DNA of 64,000 nucleotides from Psoroptes ovis. Taxonomy: Eukaryota > Arthropoda > Arachnida > Sarcoptiformes > Psoroptidae. Shown piece by piece: positions 1 through 10,668 of the stretch. The first letter of the stretch is position 1. Every line of letters begins with the position of its first letter. The DNA lies in NCBI GenBank assembly GCA_002943765.1, contig PQWQ01000014.1, positions 1,178,001 through 1,242,000 on the forward strand, read 5' to 3'. The notes beneath the pieces were generated by a model, which was not told the origin of the DNA, made no database searches, and saw only the letters and a program-made list of their open reading frames with translations. A program made the position numbers and the translations under genes.

Positions 1-1467
1 TGAGCTGATTGTTCAAGGGTTGGATTATTAGCCGTAACCATTTCGGGTGTTAATACACTTTTGCTAGTTTTTGAATCTGGAATTTGTTGATGTAATGCCA
101 ATGATAATGGACGAAAATTTTCACCTTTTCCAATCATTTTGACCAGTTTGTTGGTGTACCAATTCAATATTTTGATCCCTTAGCAGTAGAAATAACAGAA
201 ATTGAAAAAATGAAGAAAAAACAAATAAGTCACTTACCGAGCATAGTAGGGTAAATCAGGTAATAGCCAGAATCATCGAAAATTATTTTTTCTGCTTCGA
301 ATAATTCACTTTTTTCCAAATCACGTTCAATAGCCATACGACGACCAAATTCCATGTTGGGCAACTGTTGCTGACTTTGCTGTAACAAAGTAATTGATTG
401 TAGACTTTCATCATAAACACGTATCATTTTTCCGGTCAAAAAACGAAATAATCGTATTTTTCGATCCGAACAAATCATGGCCATATGTTGTCCATCCAAT
501 GAAAATGCTATATCATGTGGTGTTTGTTTACATTTCGCCAATTCATATAAATCGGTATCCATTTTACTTTCAAATTTTACAATTTGTGATGGAAAACGAT
601 AATCATTACGATGTGTACCCCAATAATCCAACATTCCATTTCGATCGACTGAAACCATTGTTGAATATGGTGCATTGAATCGCATACGAACTATTGGACT
701 CATATGAATTCTATCCAATACTTGTAATGGTTGATTACTTGAACTAGTTGCTTCAAATGTATAAATTTTATTCGATTCAGAATCTGAAACAGCAATCACT
801 GGAAAGGGGTCATGTACACCACTTGAAGATACTGTAGTGTAACACCATTCAATCGTTCCAGGTTTGAATTCTAATTTATTCATATTGATCATATCAAAAT
901 TGATAATATCAAAAATTTTCATTGTTTTATCATCTGAAATTGTTGCCAATAATGTCCCAAGTGGATTATTGATGCTTAAATCAACGATGGTGCCAAGATG
1001 TGCACGAAAATGTTTAACGAATTCGATACCGATCGGCTTCTTTTTCCAAAATTTTATATGACCATCTACACTGGCTGTAATGATGAAATGTGTATTTCTT
1101 GCCACTTGAACAAATTTAAGTGAATCACGATGCATATAACTTTTTTCATATGCTTCACTTTGAGGTAGATTATTTAAGTATATCTTTTCGAAAGGTATTG
1201 TTTTACGTTTTTTATTTGATTGTTTTTGTTCTGGTACAGGACCTAACAGAATTAAAATTCAAAATAAAAATTTAAAGAAGGAAAAATCATTATGATCATA
1301 CCGATTTCATTTTCTTCACCATCTTCATCATGGCCATCGTCTCCTTCACCATTATCTTGATCATCATCTGATAATTTTCGTTTTTCACATTGTTGTTCAC
1401 TGTCATTATCGTTTGTTTCAGCATGTGAAATCTGATCATTTGATTCATCATCACCACTTGATGACAT
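1..1467 (-). CDS. PPWD1: PPWD1 homologue, WD40 and cyclophilin-type peptidyl-prolyl isomerase (C-terminal part outside window)
   Basis: Exons read on the minus strand are 1467-1302, 1242-238 and 178 to beyond base 1. Both introns are 59 nt with GT-AG borders, and the reading frame continues across each. The first exon encodes an acidic Ser/Asp/Glu-rich start. Next come the PPWD1 signatures: a YMHRDS-like motif, 'HIKFWKK', 'FRAHLGTI', 'DFDMINM'-like text, 'TDLYELAKCK', 'SDRKIRLFRF' and 'MEFGRRMAIERDLEK'. These are WD40 blades of the N-terminal propeller. The last exon matches the linker before the isomerase domain (GKGENFRPLSLALHQ); the cyclophilin domain lies beyond the window edge. In other animals PPWD1 is a nuclear spliceosome-associated isomerase. 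The start was chosen as the first ATG of the acidic exon. The gene is divergent from ATG16L1, with 1.2 kb between the start codons. Identification is firm; the exact start is likely. Confidence 0.93.
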
Positions 1468-2708
1468 TTTATGTTGAAATCAATGAAAATTATTCGTAAT
1501 TTGAAACTAAATTAAAAATTTTCAATTTTTTTTTTCGGCTACCGAAAGCACCTAATAATGGCCGTTTATGTGTAAATAGAGTAAAAACTGATATTGTATC
1601 ATTTCGGCTTGCTTCTACCAAAAATGTTGCGGCTAACCACTACGACTATTGGCTATCTTTTTTTTGTGATTCAAAGATGAGCAAAACAATCGATCGAATG
1701 TTTTGATTTGTCTTTTTTTTTATTCTTTCATATTTATCAATCATTATTTTGTCCAACATTCAATCCGTTAATTTTTAAAAAATCCTTAAAATAATCCTTT
1801 CGTGCAAATATTTCGTCCAAGAAAAAAAGGAGTAAAATTGTTTTTTTTTGTTTTTGTATTTTTAATTAATAAAAATTCAAAGGTTTGTTTATAATAATCA
1901 TAAAAAAAAGTATAAAGATAATTCGTACAATTTGGTTATGAACGATTGAAAAATATGATTAAAATCAAATCAACCTAAAATCATTTTAATTTATTCATTT
2001 ATTGACATTTATATTAAATATAATAGGTTGAACATTTTATTATTTTTTTGAAATTATTTCATTTATTTTCAATTTTATATATTTTTTTATATTGTATTGA
2101 AGATCAATGATTGATCATTCTTTATTGACTTATAAAAAACAATATCAATTCTTCAATGTGTAATAATGTGACGATCGCTTGTGTTTTGACATCTCATTTA
2201 GTTACGACATTATTTTGTTTGTTTTTTGTTATGATTCAACAAAAAAGTTTATTTTTTCTTATTATTCCAATCAAATATTAATAGATTTTTAAATCATTTC
2301 TTTTCATCAAAAAAAAATTCATCGATTAATTATTTATTCAAAGAAATAATAAACTTTTTTTTCCATAATTACATCTTCGTGCATTTCAGAGATTTCAATC
2401 TTAATGATAATTTTTGTTTGATTTGTTTTGTTTATGTTTGATCAACATATATTTCTGACTTTTATAAATATTTTTTCATGAATCAAAATTATGAACAATT
2501 ATATCTCATGAAAATATATATTTTGCTCTAAAATAAAGCATTAAAGCATATATAAATGCACGCATTATTTTCAATGAAAAAAAATTCTGATCTGATTTAA
2601 TTAAGGTTTTTGATTTTGAGTTCAAAGTGTTTCGAGAGAGAGACAGAGAGTAATAGTGATAATTTATGTTCATTGAAGTCGTCTCATCTCATACATTTGT
2701 AATAAAAA
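1468..2708. other. Intergenic region between divergent PPWD1 and ATG16L1
   Basis: This is AT-rich sequence with homopolymer T runs and no supported exon. It must contain the promoters and 5' UTRs of two divergently transcribed genes. A GA-rich tract at about 2634-2650 lies just upstream of the ATG16L1 start. I see no further structure. Confidence 0.6.
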
Positions 2709-4319
2709 ATGGCTATTGTATCAACATCAAATAATCCACCATGGAGAAAATCCATAATTGAACAATTACAAGAACAACGAAAATTGAATGAACCATTTGA
2801 ATCTGTGATACAAACATGTGTAAGCTTGTTCGAAAAAATTGATTCATTACAAAGAGAAAAATCAGCAAATTCATCCGATTCAACAATAAATCCGACATCA
2901 CCATCAGCATCATCATCATCATCATCGACGTCTACACTCAATGATCGAATATTTGCATTACAAAATGAATTGAAAGATTGTCAAAAATATTTATTGGAAA
3001 AAGATTCAATTATTATCGAATTGAATTCAAAAATTAATAGTTTAATGAAAGAAAAAAATGATCTAAAAGCTCAGCAAAGTGATTTAAAAATCAATCTAGA
3101 TTGTATGACCGACAAATGTCATTCATTAGAACAAGTCATCAAAGAATTAAGAGATCAAAATAATTTAATATCTGATGAATATACAGCTTCACAAATGTTA
3201 TATGATAGTCTTAAGAAAAAATATGATTTGCTCGAACAAAAATATTTGGCTGTTATCGAATCAAAAGCTAAAGATGCTGATATTTTGAATGAAGAGAATG
3301 AAAAAATGATACGAATTCAACAGGAAAAGAATCGTAAGCAATTGGAAGACGATGCGAAGAAAATGGCCGTCGATGCAAATGTTGAGAGAAATTCCATACA
3401 TTTGATAGAGAATCCGGCTTTATCGGTCATACCACAAAAGCCACGTATAAATTTTGAACCTCATAATGAAATTTATGCATTGAAATTTGATAAGAAAAGC
3501 CATTGCCTTAGTAGCGGTGGTGGTGATCGTAAAGTAAAGTTATGGAAAGTAGATGATATCAAATATACTTTGTTGCAAACATTGACTGGTAGCAATGCTT
3601 CGGTCACATCGATCGATATATTCGGTGATTATTTAGTTGCTTCATCCAGTGACCATGCTAGTCGTGTTTGGACAATGAATGATTTTCGTTTGAGGCGAAC
3701 ATTGACAGGTCATGCAAATAAAGTTATGTCAGTGAAATTCATGTCAGTCAACAACAAAGTTGTTTCTGGTAGTTATGATAAGACAATCAAAACATGGGAT
3801 CTCAATCGCAATGCTTGTATGCGAACATTATTTGCCGGTTCATCTTGTACTGATGTTGCGAATCGTGATGAAAATTTTTTTGCCAGTGCACATGTTGATA
3901 AGAAAATTCGTTTTTGGGATTCACGAACAGAAATGCCATCGACAGAAATATTGATGCTTGGAAAAGTTACATCATTAGATGTCACCGATGATTGCAATTA
4001 TCTGGTTGCATCGATTCGTAATGTTGATCGATTATCGTGTATGGATTTACGTATGAATGAAATTGTTCTTAATTATACTGCTGATTCATTTATTATTGGT
4101 TGTGATTGGACAAGATTACGTTTAAGTCCAAATGATCAATATGTTGCATGTGGTGGTAATGATTCAATGATATTTTTTTGGAATTTTAAATCTGGTAAAA
4201 TTGTACAAACAATTTCCACTGATCGTCATAGTGGTCCTATCATAGCGGTTGATTGGCATCCAAAAGGTCATCTGTTTGCTAGTGCTGATCGTCAAAAGAA
4301 TATTGTAATTTGGTCATGA
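2709..4319 (+). CDS. ATG16L1: ATG16L1 homologue, autophagy E3-like scaffold (intronless)
   Basis: The single open frame encodes 536 residues. The N-terminus (about residues 12-50, 'WRKSIIEQLQEQ') matches the ATG5-binding helix of ATG16. Residues about 80-220 are heptad-rich coiled coil. From about residue 250 to the end there are seven WD40 blades with family motifs such as 'GGGDRKVKLWKVDD', 'SSSDHASRVWTMNDFRLRR', 'LTGHANKVMSVKF', 'FAGSSC' and 'HVDKKIRFWD'. ATG16L1 forms the ATG12-ATG5-ATG16 complex, which directs LC3/GABARAP lipidation at the phagophore. The protein is shorter than human ATG16L1 (607 aa), mainly in the linker between coiled coil and propeller. No intron is present, unlike most neighbours. 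An AATAAA poly(A) signal lies at 4388-4393. Confidence 0.95.
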   Translation: MAIVSTSNNPPWRKSIIEQLQEQRKLNEPFESVIQTCVSLFEKIDSLQREKSANSSDSTINPTSPSASSSSSSTSTLNDRIFALQNELKDCQKYLLEKDSIIIELNSKINSLMKEKNDLKAQQSDLKINLDCMTDKCHSLEQVIKELRDQNNLISDEYTASQMLYDSLKKKYDLLEQKYLAVIESKAKDADILNEENEKMIRIQQEKNRKQLEDDAKKMAVDANVERNSIHLIENPALSVIPQKPRINFEPHNEIYALKFDKKSHCLSSGGGDRKVKLWKVDDIKYTLLQTLTGSNASVTSIDIFGDYLVASSSDHASRVWTMNDFRLRRTLTGHANKVMSVKFMSVNNKVVSGSYDKTIKTWDLNRNACMRTLFAGSSCTDVANRDENFFASAHVDKKIRFWDSRTEMPSTEILMLGKVTSLDVTDDCNYLVASIRNVDRLSCMDLRMNEIVLNYTADSFIIGCDWTRLRLSPNDQYVACGGNDSMIFFWNFKSGKIVQTISTDRHSGPIIAVDWHPKGHLFASADRQKNIVIWS

Positions 4320-4659
4320 TGATGTTTTTGTTTCATGATTAGTATGTGTTTGAAAGTGATAAAACTATAGCCTTTGAATGATGCTTTAATAAATTGTTTC
4401 TTTGTCTGAATGCAAACAATTCACAAACAAAAAATAAACACATTTCATTATTATCATTGATTTTTTTTATTTTATTTTTTTTTTTTTTTTGAATTCAAAT
4501 CAAACATAATTTCGGTATCCACATATACACAAAAACATACATATTTATTGCTGTCCAATTTATTAATGAATGACCAAAAATTTTTTTCAACATTATATAA
4601 TTAATGAAGGTTAACATTATTTGATATATAACGACGACGACCTCAACATTTAAACAAAA
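4320..4659. other. Spacer between ATG16L1 and YTHDC1
   Basis: It holds the ATG16L1 3' UTR with AATAAA at 4388, a long T run around 4470-4490, and the 5' region of YTHDC1. No further gene is seen. Confidence 0.6.
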
Positions 4660-6824
4660 ATGATGAACGAAGAACGTAATGTTTTAGATGATCTTTTGGA
4701 TGATGATGGTGATGAAGATTTTGATGCCGAATTGAAAGGTGTTAAAAATTTTGATCGTATTCGATCAAGTGTATCTGCAACAACAAATGCTCGTAATTCA
4801 AGTAAATATATTTTGTAATAATTTGAGATTTTTCACTAATCAAAAATTTGTTTTTTTGTCATTTCTAGAATTGGATTTCAATAAAAAATCAATTGGCAAC
4901 AATAACAATGAAAAATCATCATCTAAAACGATCAAGAATAATGGCAATGATGAACGATCAAAACGATCAGCATCACGCGAATCTGCATCGTGTAATTCAC
5001 AATATAGTTGTGATTCAGGTTCTTGTTCATGTGAAAATCATAGCTCAATGAATGATGGTGATGGTCATCATACATCTCATGGTGATGATGAATCTAAAAA
5101 TGTAAATCATAAACATGATGATGATAAAAATGCTTCCGATGCCGAAAGTAATCGATCATATCAATCATTTACACGATCTCCTAGCTGTAAGTGTTATTTC
5201 ATACCGATAAATTCGAAAATGATTGAAAATTCATTTAATTCAGTGAAAATTAAAATCTCAAAAAATTCGGACAGTCGAATGGTGGCCAAATCGAATTTAG
5301 CTGCTGTGGAAAATGATGAAAAAAGTAATCGTAAAAATAATGTTGATGATTATGATGAAGTCACTGGTGGTCGTAAAAGAAAGTATGGTGATGATAATGG
5401 AAATGGTCTGAAACGTAGCCGAAGACATGTCTATGATTATCATTCTCATCATTATCGTAATCATAATCATCACACTCTAAGATCTAATATGAAGAAAGAT
5501 ACTAATGCAAAAAAACGTGATTATTCGTTTTTGATCAAATATTTTTTCAAAGATAGCTGTTATTTTGTTATGAAAAGTAATAATGAAGAAAATATTGAAA
5601 TCAGTAAACGTGAAGGTGTTTGGTCTACTCCGCTGCCGAATGAATTGAAATTGAACAGTGCATTTGCTGAATTTCGTAATGTCATATTGATATTTTCGGT
5701 AAAAGAAAGTGGAAAATTTCAAGGTTTTGCACGATTATCTTCTGCAGCTCAATATGACTTGGAACCAGTAAAATGGGTTCTACCGCCTGGTGTCCACAGT
5801 TGCCCATTCGGTGGAATATTTTTTATTGATTGGATTTGCCGCAATGAACTGCCATTCACACAAACATCGCATTTAATCAATGCATTCAATGATAACAAAC
5901 CAGTAAAGATTGCACGAGATGGTCAAGAAATTGAACCTAAAACAGGCGAAGAGCTATGTCGTCTTTTCCCGCCTGATAATTATGTTGATTTGATTCCAAT
6001 GTTGAAACGAATGAAAAAGCAAACATTGAATCGTCCACGAAAACGATTCAATACTCGTGGACCATTTCGAGAATTCAATGATGGCAATAATGTTGCTACA
6101 ACAACAGCTCGAAATGAAAATCATCGAAATAAAATATCATCATATAATCTACCATCACTTCAATTGATCAAGTAATTCTTTTTTTTTATTTCAATTTTAA
6201 TCTTTTCAAATTTTTTTCAAATTTTAGAAAAAGACATGATTACAATAATGGCAACTATTCGAATCGTTCAACTAGAGATGGTAAGGGTCGATTACTTGTT
6301 GCAAAACATATTTTATTTCATTTTTTTTTTTCATTCATCTTTTAGATCGATATAATCGAACAATGCAGCCAACAACTCGGAATCGTACATCTGATTCTAA
6401 TTATGGCTCAATGAATGGTTATCATTCAGGCTATCGACCAAGCGGTGGCAGCAGTGTATATCATTCTCAACAAGATTCGGTATATATTACTCAAATAAAC
6501 CATTTCTTCATTTTCTCTGATTAAATTTTATTTTTCTTCTGAATTTTTATTTATCAGCATCATAATTCATACAATGGTAATAATCGTTATTCACAAACAA
6601 TAACATTATCATCATCATATACATCATCGAATTCGAATTCACATTATGCTCATCATCATCATCAAAATATGAATCGTAATCATTATCATAGCCATTATAA
6701 TCAGCAACCACAGCATCGTTCATATTCATCTCAAATTGATAACATTCGACAACAATTACATCGTGATCATCATCATCATCATCATTCACGTACAACAGGT
6801 GGATTGTATCGAGATCGTTATTAA
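4660..6824 (+). CDS. YTHDC1: YTHDC1-like nuclear m6A reader
   Basis: Five exons: 4660-4801, 4869-6171, 6228-6280, 6346-6479 and 6558-6824. The introns are 56-78 nt with GT-AG borders, and the frame is preserved at every junction, giving 632 residues. The start is a tandem ATG followed by an acidic stretch. Residues about 262-435 form the YTH domain: 'YFVMKSNNEENIEISK', 'GVWSTPLPNE', 'ILIFSVKESGKFQGFARL', 'WVLPPG', 'FFIDWICRNELPFT' and 'KPVKIARDGQEIEP'. The aromatic-cage tryptophans of the family are present (in GVWST and WVLPPG). The regions before and after are low complexity: Ser/Asp/His-rich before, and Arg/Asn/Ser/His/Tyr-rich after. The family binds N6-methyladenosine in nuclear RNA and acts in splicing and export. 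An AATAAA lies just after the stop, near 6860. Confidence 0.95.
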
Positions 6825-7117
6825 ATCTGTTAGATAATCAGAATATATTTGATTAAGCCAATAAAATATTATTTCGTATTCAATATATATTTAATGTATA
6901 TTCTCTTTTTTTTTGTGTATTTAAATCAAAATCGAAATCATTCATTCATTCATTCATTTATTCGAATAATTGAATTGAACAAATTAATTCAATCAATTTT
7001 TAGAATTGAATTAAATCAAATAAATAAATTAAATCAATCATTAATTGTTTTGTGTTGAATATATTTATGAGATTTTTTTCGATTGGATTGCTGGATTTGT
7101 TTCCCGAATGACGTCCA

Positions 7118-8869
7118 ATGAAATTATTGGCTATCATTATGATGTTAACAACGACGGTAATCACCGTAATCAATATGTGTACGTTTAGAAAAAAAGGAAA
7201 AAAACTTAAAAAACAAGAGCAGCAAGATGCTGATGACCAACAGCAAGAGCAAGAACAATTAGAAACAAATATTGGTGATGAAACAACAGGTCAAGAAGAT
7301 GTTGGTCAAATATCAGATGTTGCTGCTGTTGTCGAAATTGCTGCTAATGGTGAAAGTAATGTTAATGAAACAAATGAAAATATTGTCGATGATAATTTGG
7401 TGAAAAAAGAAGACGTGATAATCACAGAAAATAAAGAAGCCATCGTTGAACCAAACATCGTTGAACAAAATGTCGAACAAAATTTTCCATCAAAGATACC
7501 AGAAACCAAAATATCAAAAATCAACGAAGAAAAAAATGTAATCAAGCATCAAGATTCAAATATAACAATTCGAATATCTGATCCCATTTCCGATATTGGA
7601 CAGAAATTACAGCCGAAACTGTTGTCAATCAAATCAAAAATATTTAATAAAATGCATCATAAAAAGTTGTCATCACCATCAACACCTAAATCAAGAGTCG
7701 ATCGATCAGCAATCAAATCATCACGAAGTAATTTCAAAAAACTTGATAAATTGGCTCAAAGAAAAGATTTAATAAAATTATTAGTTCCGTTAAGCAAACA
7801 ATCTGATCGTTTATCAACTACAACATCGATGAACATAAGGGATAGGACTAAAGATAAACGATTTCAAAGAATCGCTAAAATATCTGAATTCAAAAAGAAA
7901 AGGTCCATTATTGAAAGGTCTGACATGATTGCACCGAAACGTTCAATTCATTCGATGAAAACACGTCGTGCTAAGCAATCGAAACGAAAGAAAGAAATTA
8001 AAATCGAATCTGAAGAGTTTGAAGAACCTGATACAATCGAAACAAAAGATTCTGAAGAAATGATCATTAAAGTCGCTCCTAAAGCTATCAAGAAACATAA
8101 ATTAAAAACTGAAGCATCTAAGCAAACAAAATTTATTCGAAAAAAAGATGTCATCAAATGGATAATAGCCGGTGATGATAAAGGCATGGCCGCATCTAAA
8201 GAACAGCAGCAATCACAAAGATATGATATGAAAATTTTATTAGAAAAATTGCTTCGTAAAATGAATTTTTGGCCAAAAAATGGCCGTAAAACAATGGAAA
8301 AAGTCCCAGCCATAGCATTTAAATCAATGTCACCACGAATAAACATAATCAAAAAACAAATATCACCATTGCAACAACAACAACAGCAGCAGAGATCATT
8401 TTCAAGAGAAATTTTTGATCATGATGAACGGCTAAAAACAATATTGCCTACAATGGATTATCAGCAAACGAAAATAATCAAACAAGAACAGCGACGATCA
8501 CCATTACCAATTGCATTATCACCGACAACATCGTTACCGCAACAACAAACTATACGTGTTAGTGAAGCAATAATTTTGCCACAAAAATTGAAATTACCAT
8601 CATCTGAACCGATGTTTTATGAAAATAATCGAAAATTTCTATATAATCAGCAACAACAACAAGTAAACAATTTTTATCAAACACCAAATTGGTATAAACA
8701 AAATCGAATGATGAAATATACACCGAATTGGACAACACCAGCACAATATTTATGGCAAAAAAATCCATCATATCAACAACAACAGCAACAATCATCATCG
8801 CCGAAAAAAACTAATATAAAATCACCGAAAATAAAAATTCCAAAACCTTATCATTTACCAAGATATTGA
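7118..8869 (+). CDS. Unrecognised Lys/Gln-rich protein with N-terminal hydrophobic segment
   Basis: An uninterrupted frame of 583 codons starts at ATG 7118. Residues 1-23 are hydrophobic (MKLLAIIMMLTTTVITVINM) and are followed at once by a basic cluster (RKKGKKLKK). This suggests a signal anchor with a cytosolic C-terminus, or possibly a signal peptide. The rest is low complexity: Gln/Glu/Asp-rich (about 30-60), Glu/Val/Asn-rich (about 60-140), Lys/Arg/Ser-rich (about 170-300), then several Gln runs and Pro-rich segments with the C-terminal motif 'PKIKIPKPYHLPRY'. I recognise no domain. The length of the open frame in such AT-rich DNA, and biased codon content, support a real gene. It follows YTHDC1 by 293 bp on the same strand. 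A further exon upstream cannot be excluded. Confidence 0.7.
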   Translation: MKLLAIIMMLTTTVITVINMCTFRKKGKKLKKQEQQDADDQQQEQEQLETNIGDETTGQEDVGQISDVAAVVEIAANGESNVNETNENIVDDNLVKKEDVIITENKEAIVEPNIVEQNVEQNFPSKIPETKISKINEEKNVIKHQDSNITIRISDPISDIGQKLQPKLLSIKSKIFNKMHHKKLSSPSTPKSRVDRSAIKSSRSNFKKLDKLAQRKDLIKLLVPLSKQSDRLSTTTSMNIRDRTKDKRFQRIAKISEFKKKRSIIERSDMIAPKRSIHSMKTRRAKQSKRKKEIKIESEEFEEPDTIETKDSEEMIIKVAPKAIKKHKLKTEASKQTKFIRKKDVIKWIIAGDDKGMAASKEQQQSQRYDMKILLEKLLRKMNFWPKNGRKTMEKVPAIAFKSMSPRINIIKKQISPLQQQQQQQRSFSREIFDHDERLKTILPTMDYQQTKIIKQEQRRSPLPIALSPTTSLPQQQTIRVSEAIILPQKLKLPSSEPMFYENNRKFLYNQQQQQVNNFYQTPNWYKQNRMMKYTPNWTTPAQYLWQKNPSYQQQQQQSSSPKKTNIKSPKIKIPKPYHLPRY

Positions 8870-8940
8870 TTAAACCAATTAATAATAATAATAATTATTG
8901 AATGATTAATAAATTATAATTATTCTGGCTAAAGCAATAG

Positions 8941-10668
8941 TCTGCAATTTTTCGAAAAAATCTAAGGCTACCCATCGTCAAAATTTTTGAAAAAATCTAA
9001 GACTATTGCCTTTGAAAATTTTTGAAAAAATCGAAAAAAACTAAGGCTATTGCCTTTGAAAATTTTTGAAAAAATCGAAAAAATCTAAGACTATCCATCG
9101 TCAAAATTTTTGAAAAAATCGAAAAAATCTAAGACTATTGCCTTTGAAAATTTTTCAAAAAATCGAAAAAATCTAAGGCTATCCATCGTCGAAATTTTTC
9201 AAAATTTCGAAAAAATCTAAGACTATTGCCTTTGAAAATTTTTCAAAAAATCGAAAAAATCTAAGGCTATTGCCTTTGAAAATTTTTGAAAAAATCGAAA
9301 AAAACTAAGGCTATTGCCTTTGAAAATTTTTGAAAAAATCGAAAAAATCTAAGACTATCCATCGTCAAAATTTTTGAAAAAATCGAAAAAATCTAAGACT
9401 ATTGCCTTTGAAAATTTTTCAAAAAATCGAAAAAATCTAAGGCTATCCATCGTCAAAATTTTTGAAAAAATCGAAAAATCTAAGGCTATCCATCGTCGAA
9501 ATTTTTGAAAAAATCGAAAAAATCTAAGCCTATCTATCGTCAAAATTTTCCAAAATTTCGAAAAAATCTAAGACTATTGCCTTTGAAAATTTTTGTAAAA
9601 ATCGAAAAAATCTAAGACTATCCATCGTCAAAATTTTTCAAAAAATCGAAAAAATCTAAGGCTATTGCCTTTGAAAATTTTTCAAAAAATCGAAAAAATC
9701 TAAGGCTATTGCCTTTGAAAATTTTTGAAAAAATCGAAAAAATCTAAGGCTATCCATCGTCAAAATTTTTGAAAAAATCGAAAAATCTAAGGCTATCCAT
9801 CGTCGAAATTTTTCAAAATTTCGAAAAAATCTAAGACTATTGCCTTTGAAAATTTTCCAAAATTTCGAAAAAATCTAAGACTATTGCCTTTGAAAATTTT
9901 CCAAAATTTCGAAAAAATCTAAGACTATTGCCTTTGAAAATTTTTCAAAAAATCGAAAAAATCTAAGGCTATCCATCGTCAAAATTTTTCAAAAAATCGA
10001 AAAAATCTAAGGCTATCCATCGTCAAAATTTTTGAAAAAATCGAAAATATCTAAGGCTATCCATCGTCAAAATTTTTGAAAAAATCGAAAAAATCTAAGA
10101 CTATTGCCTTTGAAAATTTTTCAAAAAATCGAAAATATCTAAGGCTATCCATCGTCAAAATTTTTGAAAAAATCGAAAAAATCTAAGGCTATCCATCGTC
10201 AAAATTTTTGAAAAAATCGAAAATATCTAAGGCTATCCATCGTCAAAATTTTTGAAAAAATCGAAAAAATCTAAGACTATTGCCTTTGAAAATTTTTCAA
10301 AAAATCGAAAATATCTAAGGCTATCCATCGTCAAAATTTTTGAAAAAATCGAAAAAATCTAAGGCTATCCATCGTCAAAATTTTTGAAAAAATCGAAAAT
10401 ATCTAAGGCTATCCATCGTCAAAATTTTTGAAAAAATCGAAAAAATCTAAGGCTATCCATCGTCAAAATTTTTGAAAAAATCGAAAATATCTAAGGCTAT
10501 CCATCGTCAAAATTTTTGAAAAAATCGAAAAAATCTAAGACTATTGCCTTTGAAAATTTTTCAAAAAATCGAAAAAATCTAAGACTATCCGTCGTCAAAA
10601 TTTTCCAAAATTTCGAAAAAATCTAAGACTATTGCCTTTGAAAATTTTCCAAAATTTCGAAAAAAAAT
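8941..10668. repeat. 44-bp minisatellite, about 39 units with two alternating tail modules
   Basis: The array starts 70 bp after a stop codon. Each unit has a constant 30-nt A/T core (AAAATTTTTGAAAAAATCGA and onward to AAAAATCTAA) and a 14-nt tail. The tail is either GGCTATCCATCGTC-like or GACTATTGCCTTTG-like, with recombinants such as GGCTATTGCCTTTG and GACTATCCATCGTC. Minor core variants are TTTCAAAATTTCG, TTTCAAAAAATCG, and GAAAATATCT in place of GAAAAAATCT. In the right half a higher-order period of four units (176 bp) is visible, for example a GAAAATATCT unit near 10043 recurring near 10219. The unit length is not a multiple of three and stops occur throughout, so it is not coding. Array boundaries are good to about 20 bp. 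Confidence 0.95.

Noticed and set aside
9355..9543. Phe/Arg-rich open frame on the minus strand inside the minisatellite
   Set aside because: The 44-bp period shifts the frame each unit, and the frame exists only by chance over four units.
8941..10668. CRISPR-like regular repeats
   Set aside because: Units are directly adjacent with no unique spacers, the tails are just two recurring types, and the genome is eukaryotic. It is a minisatellite.
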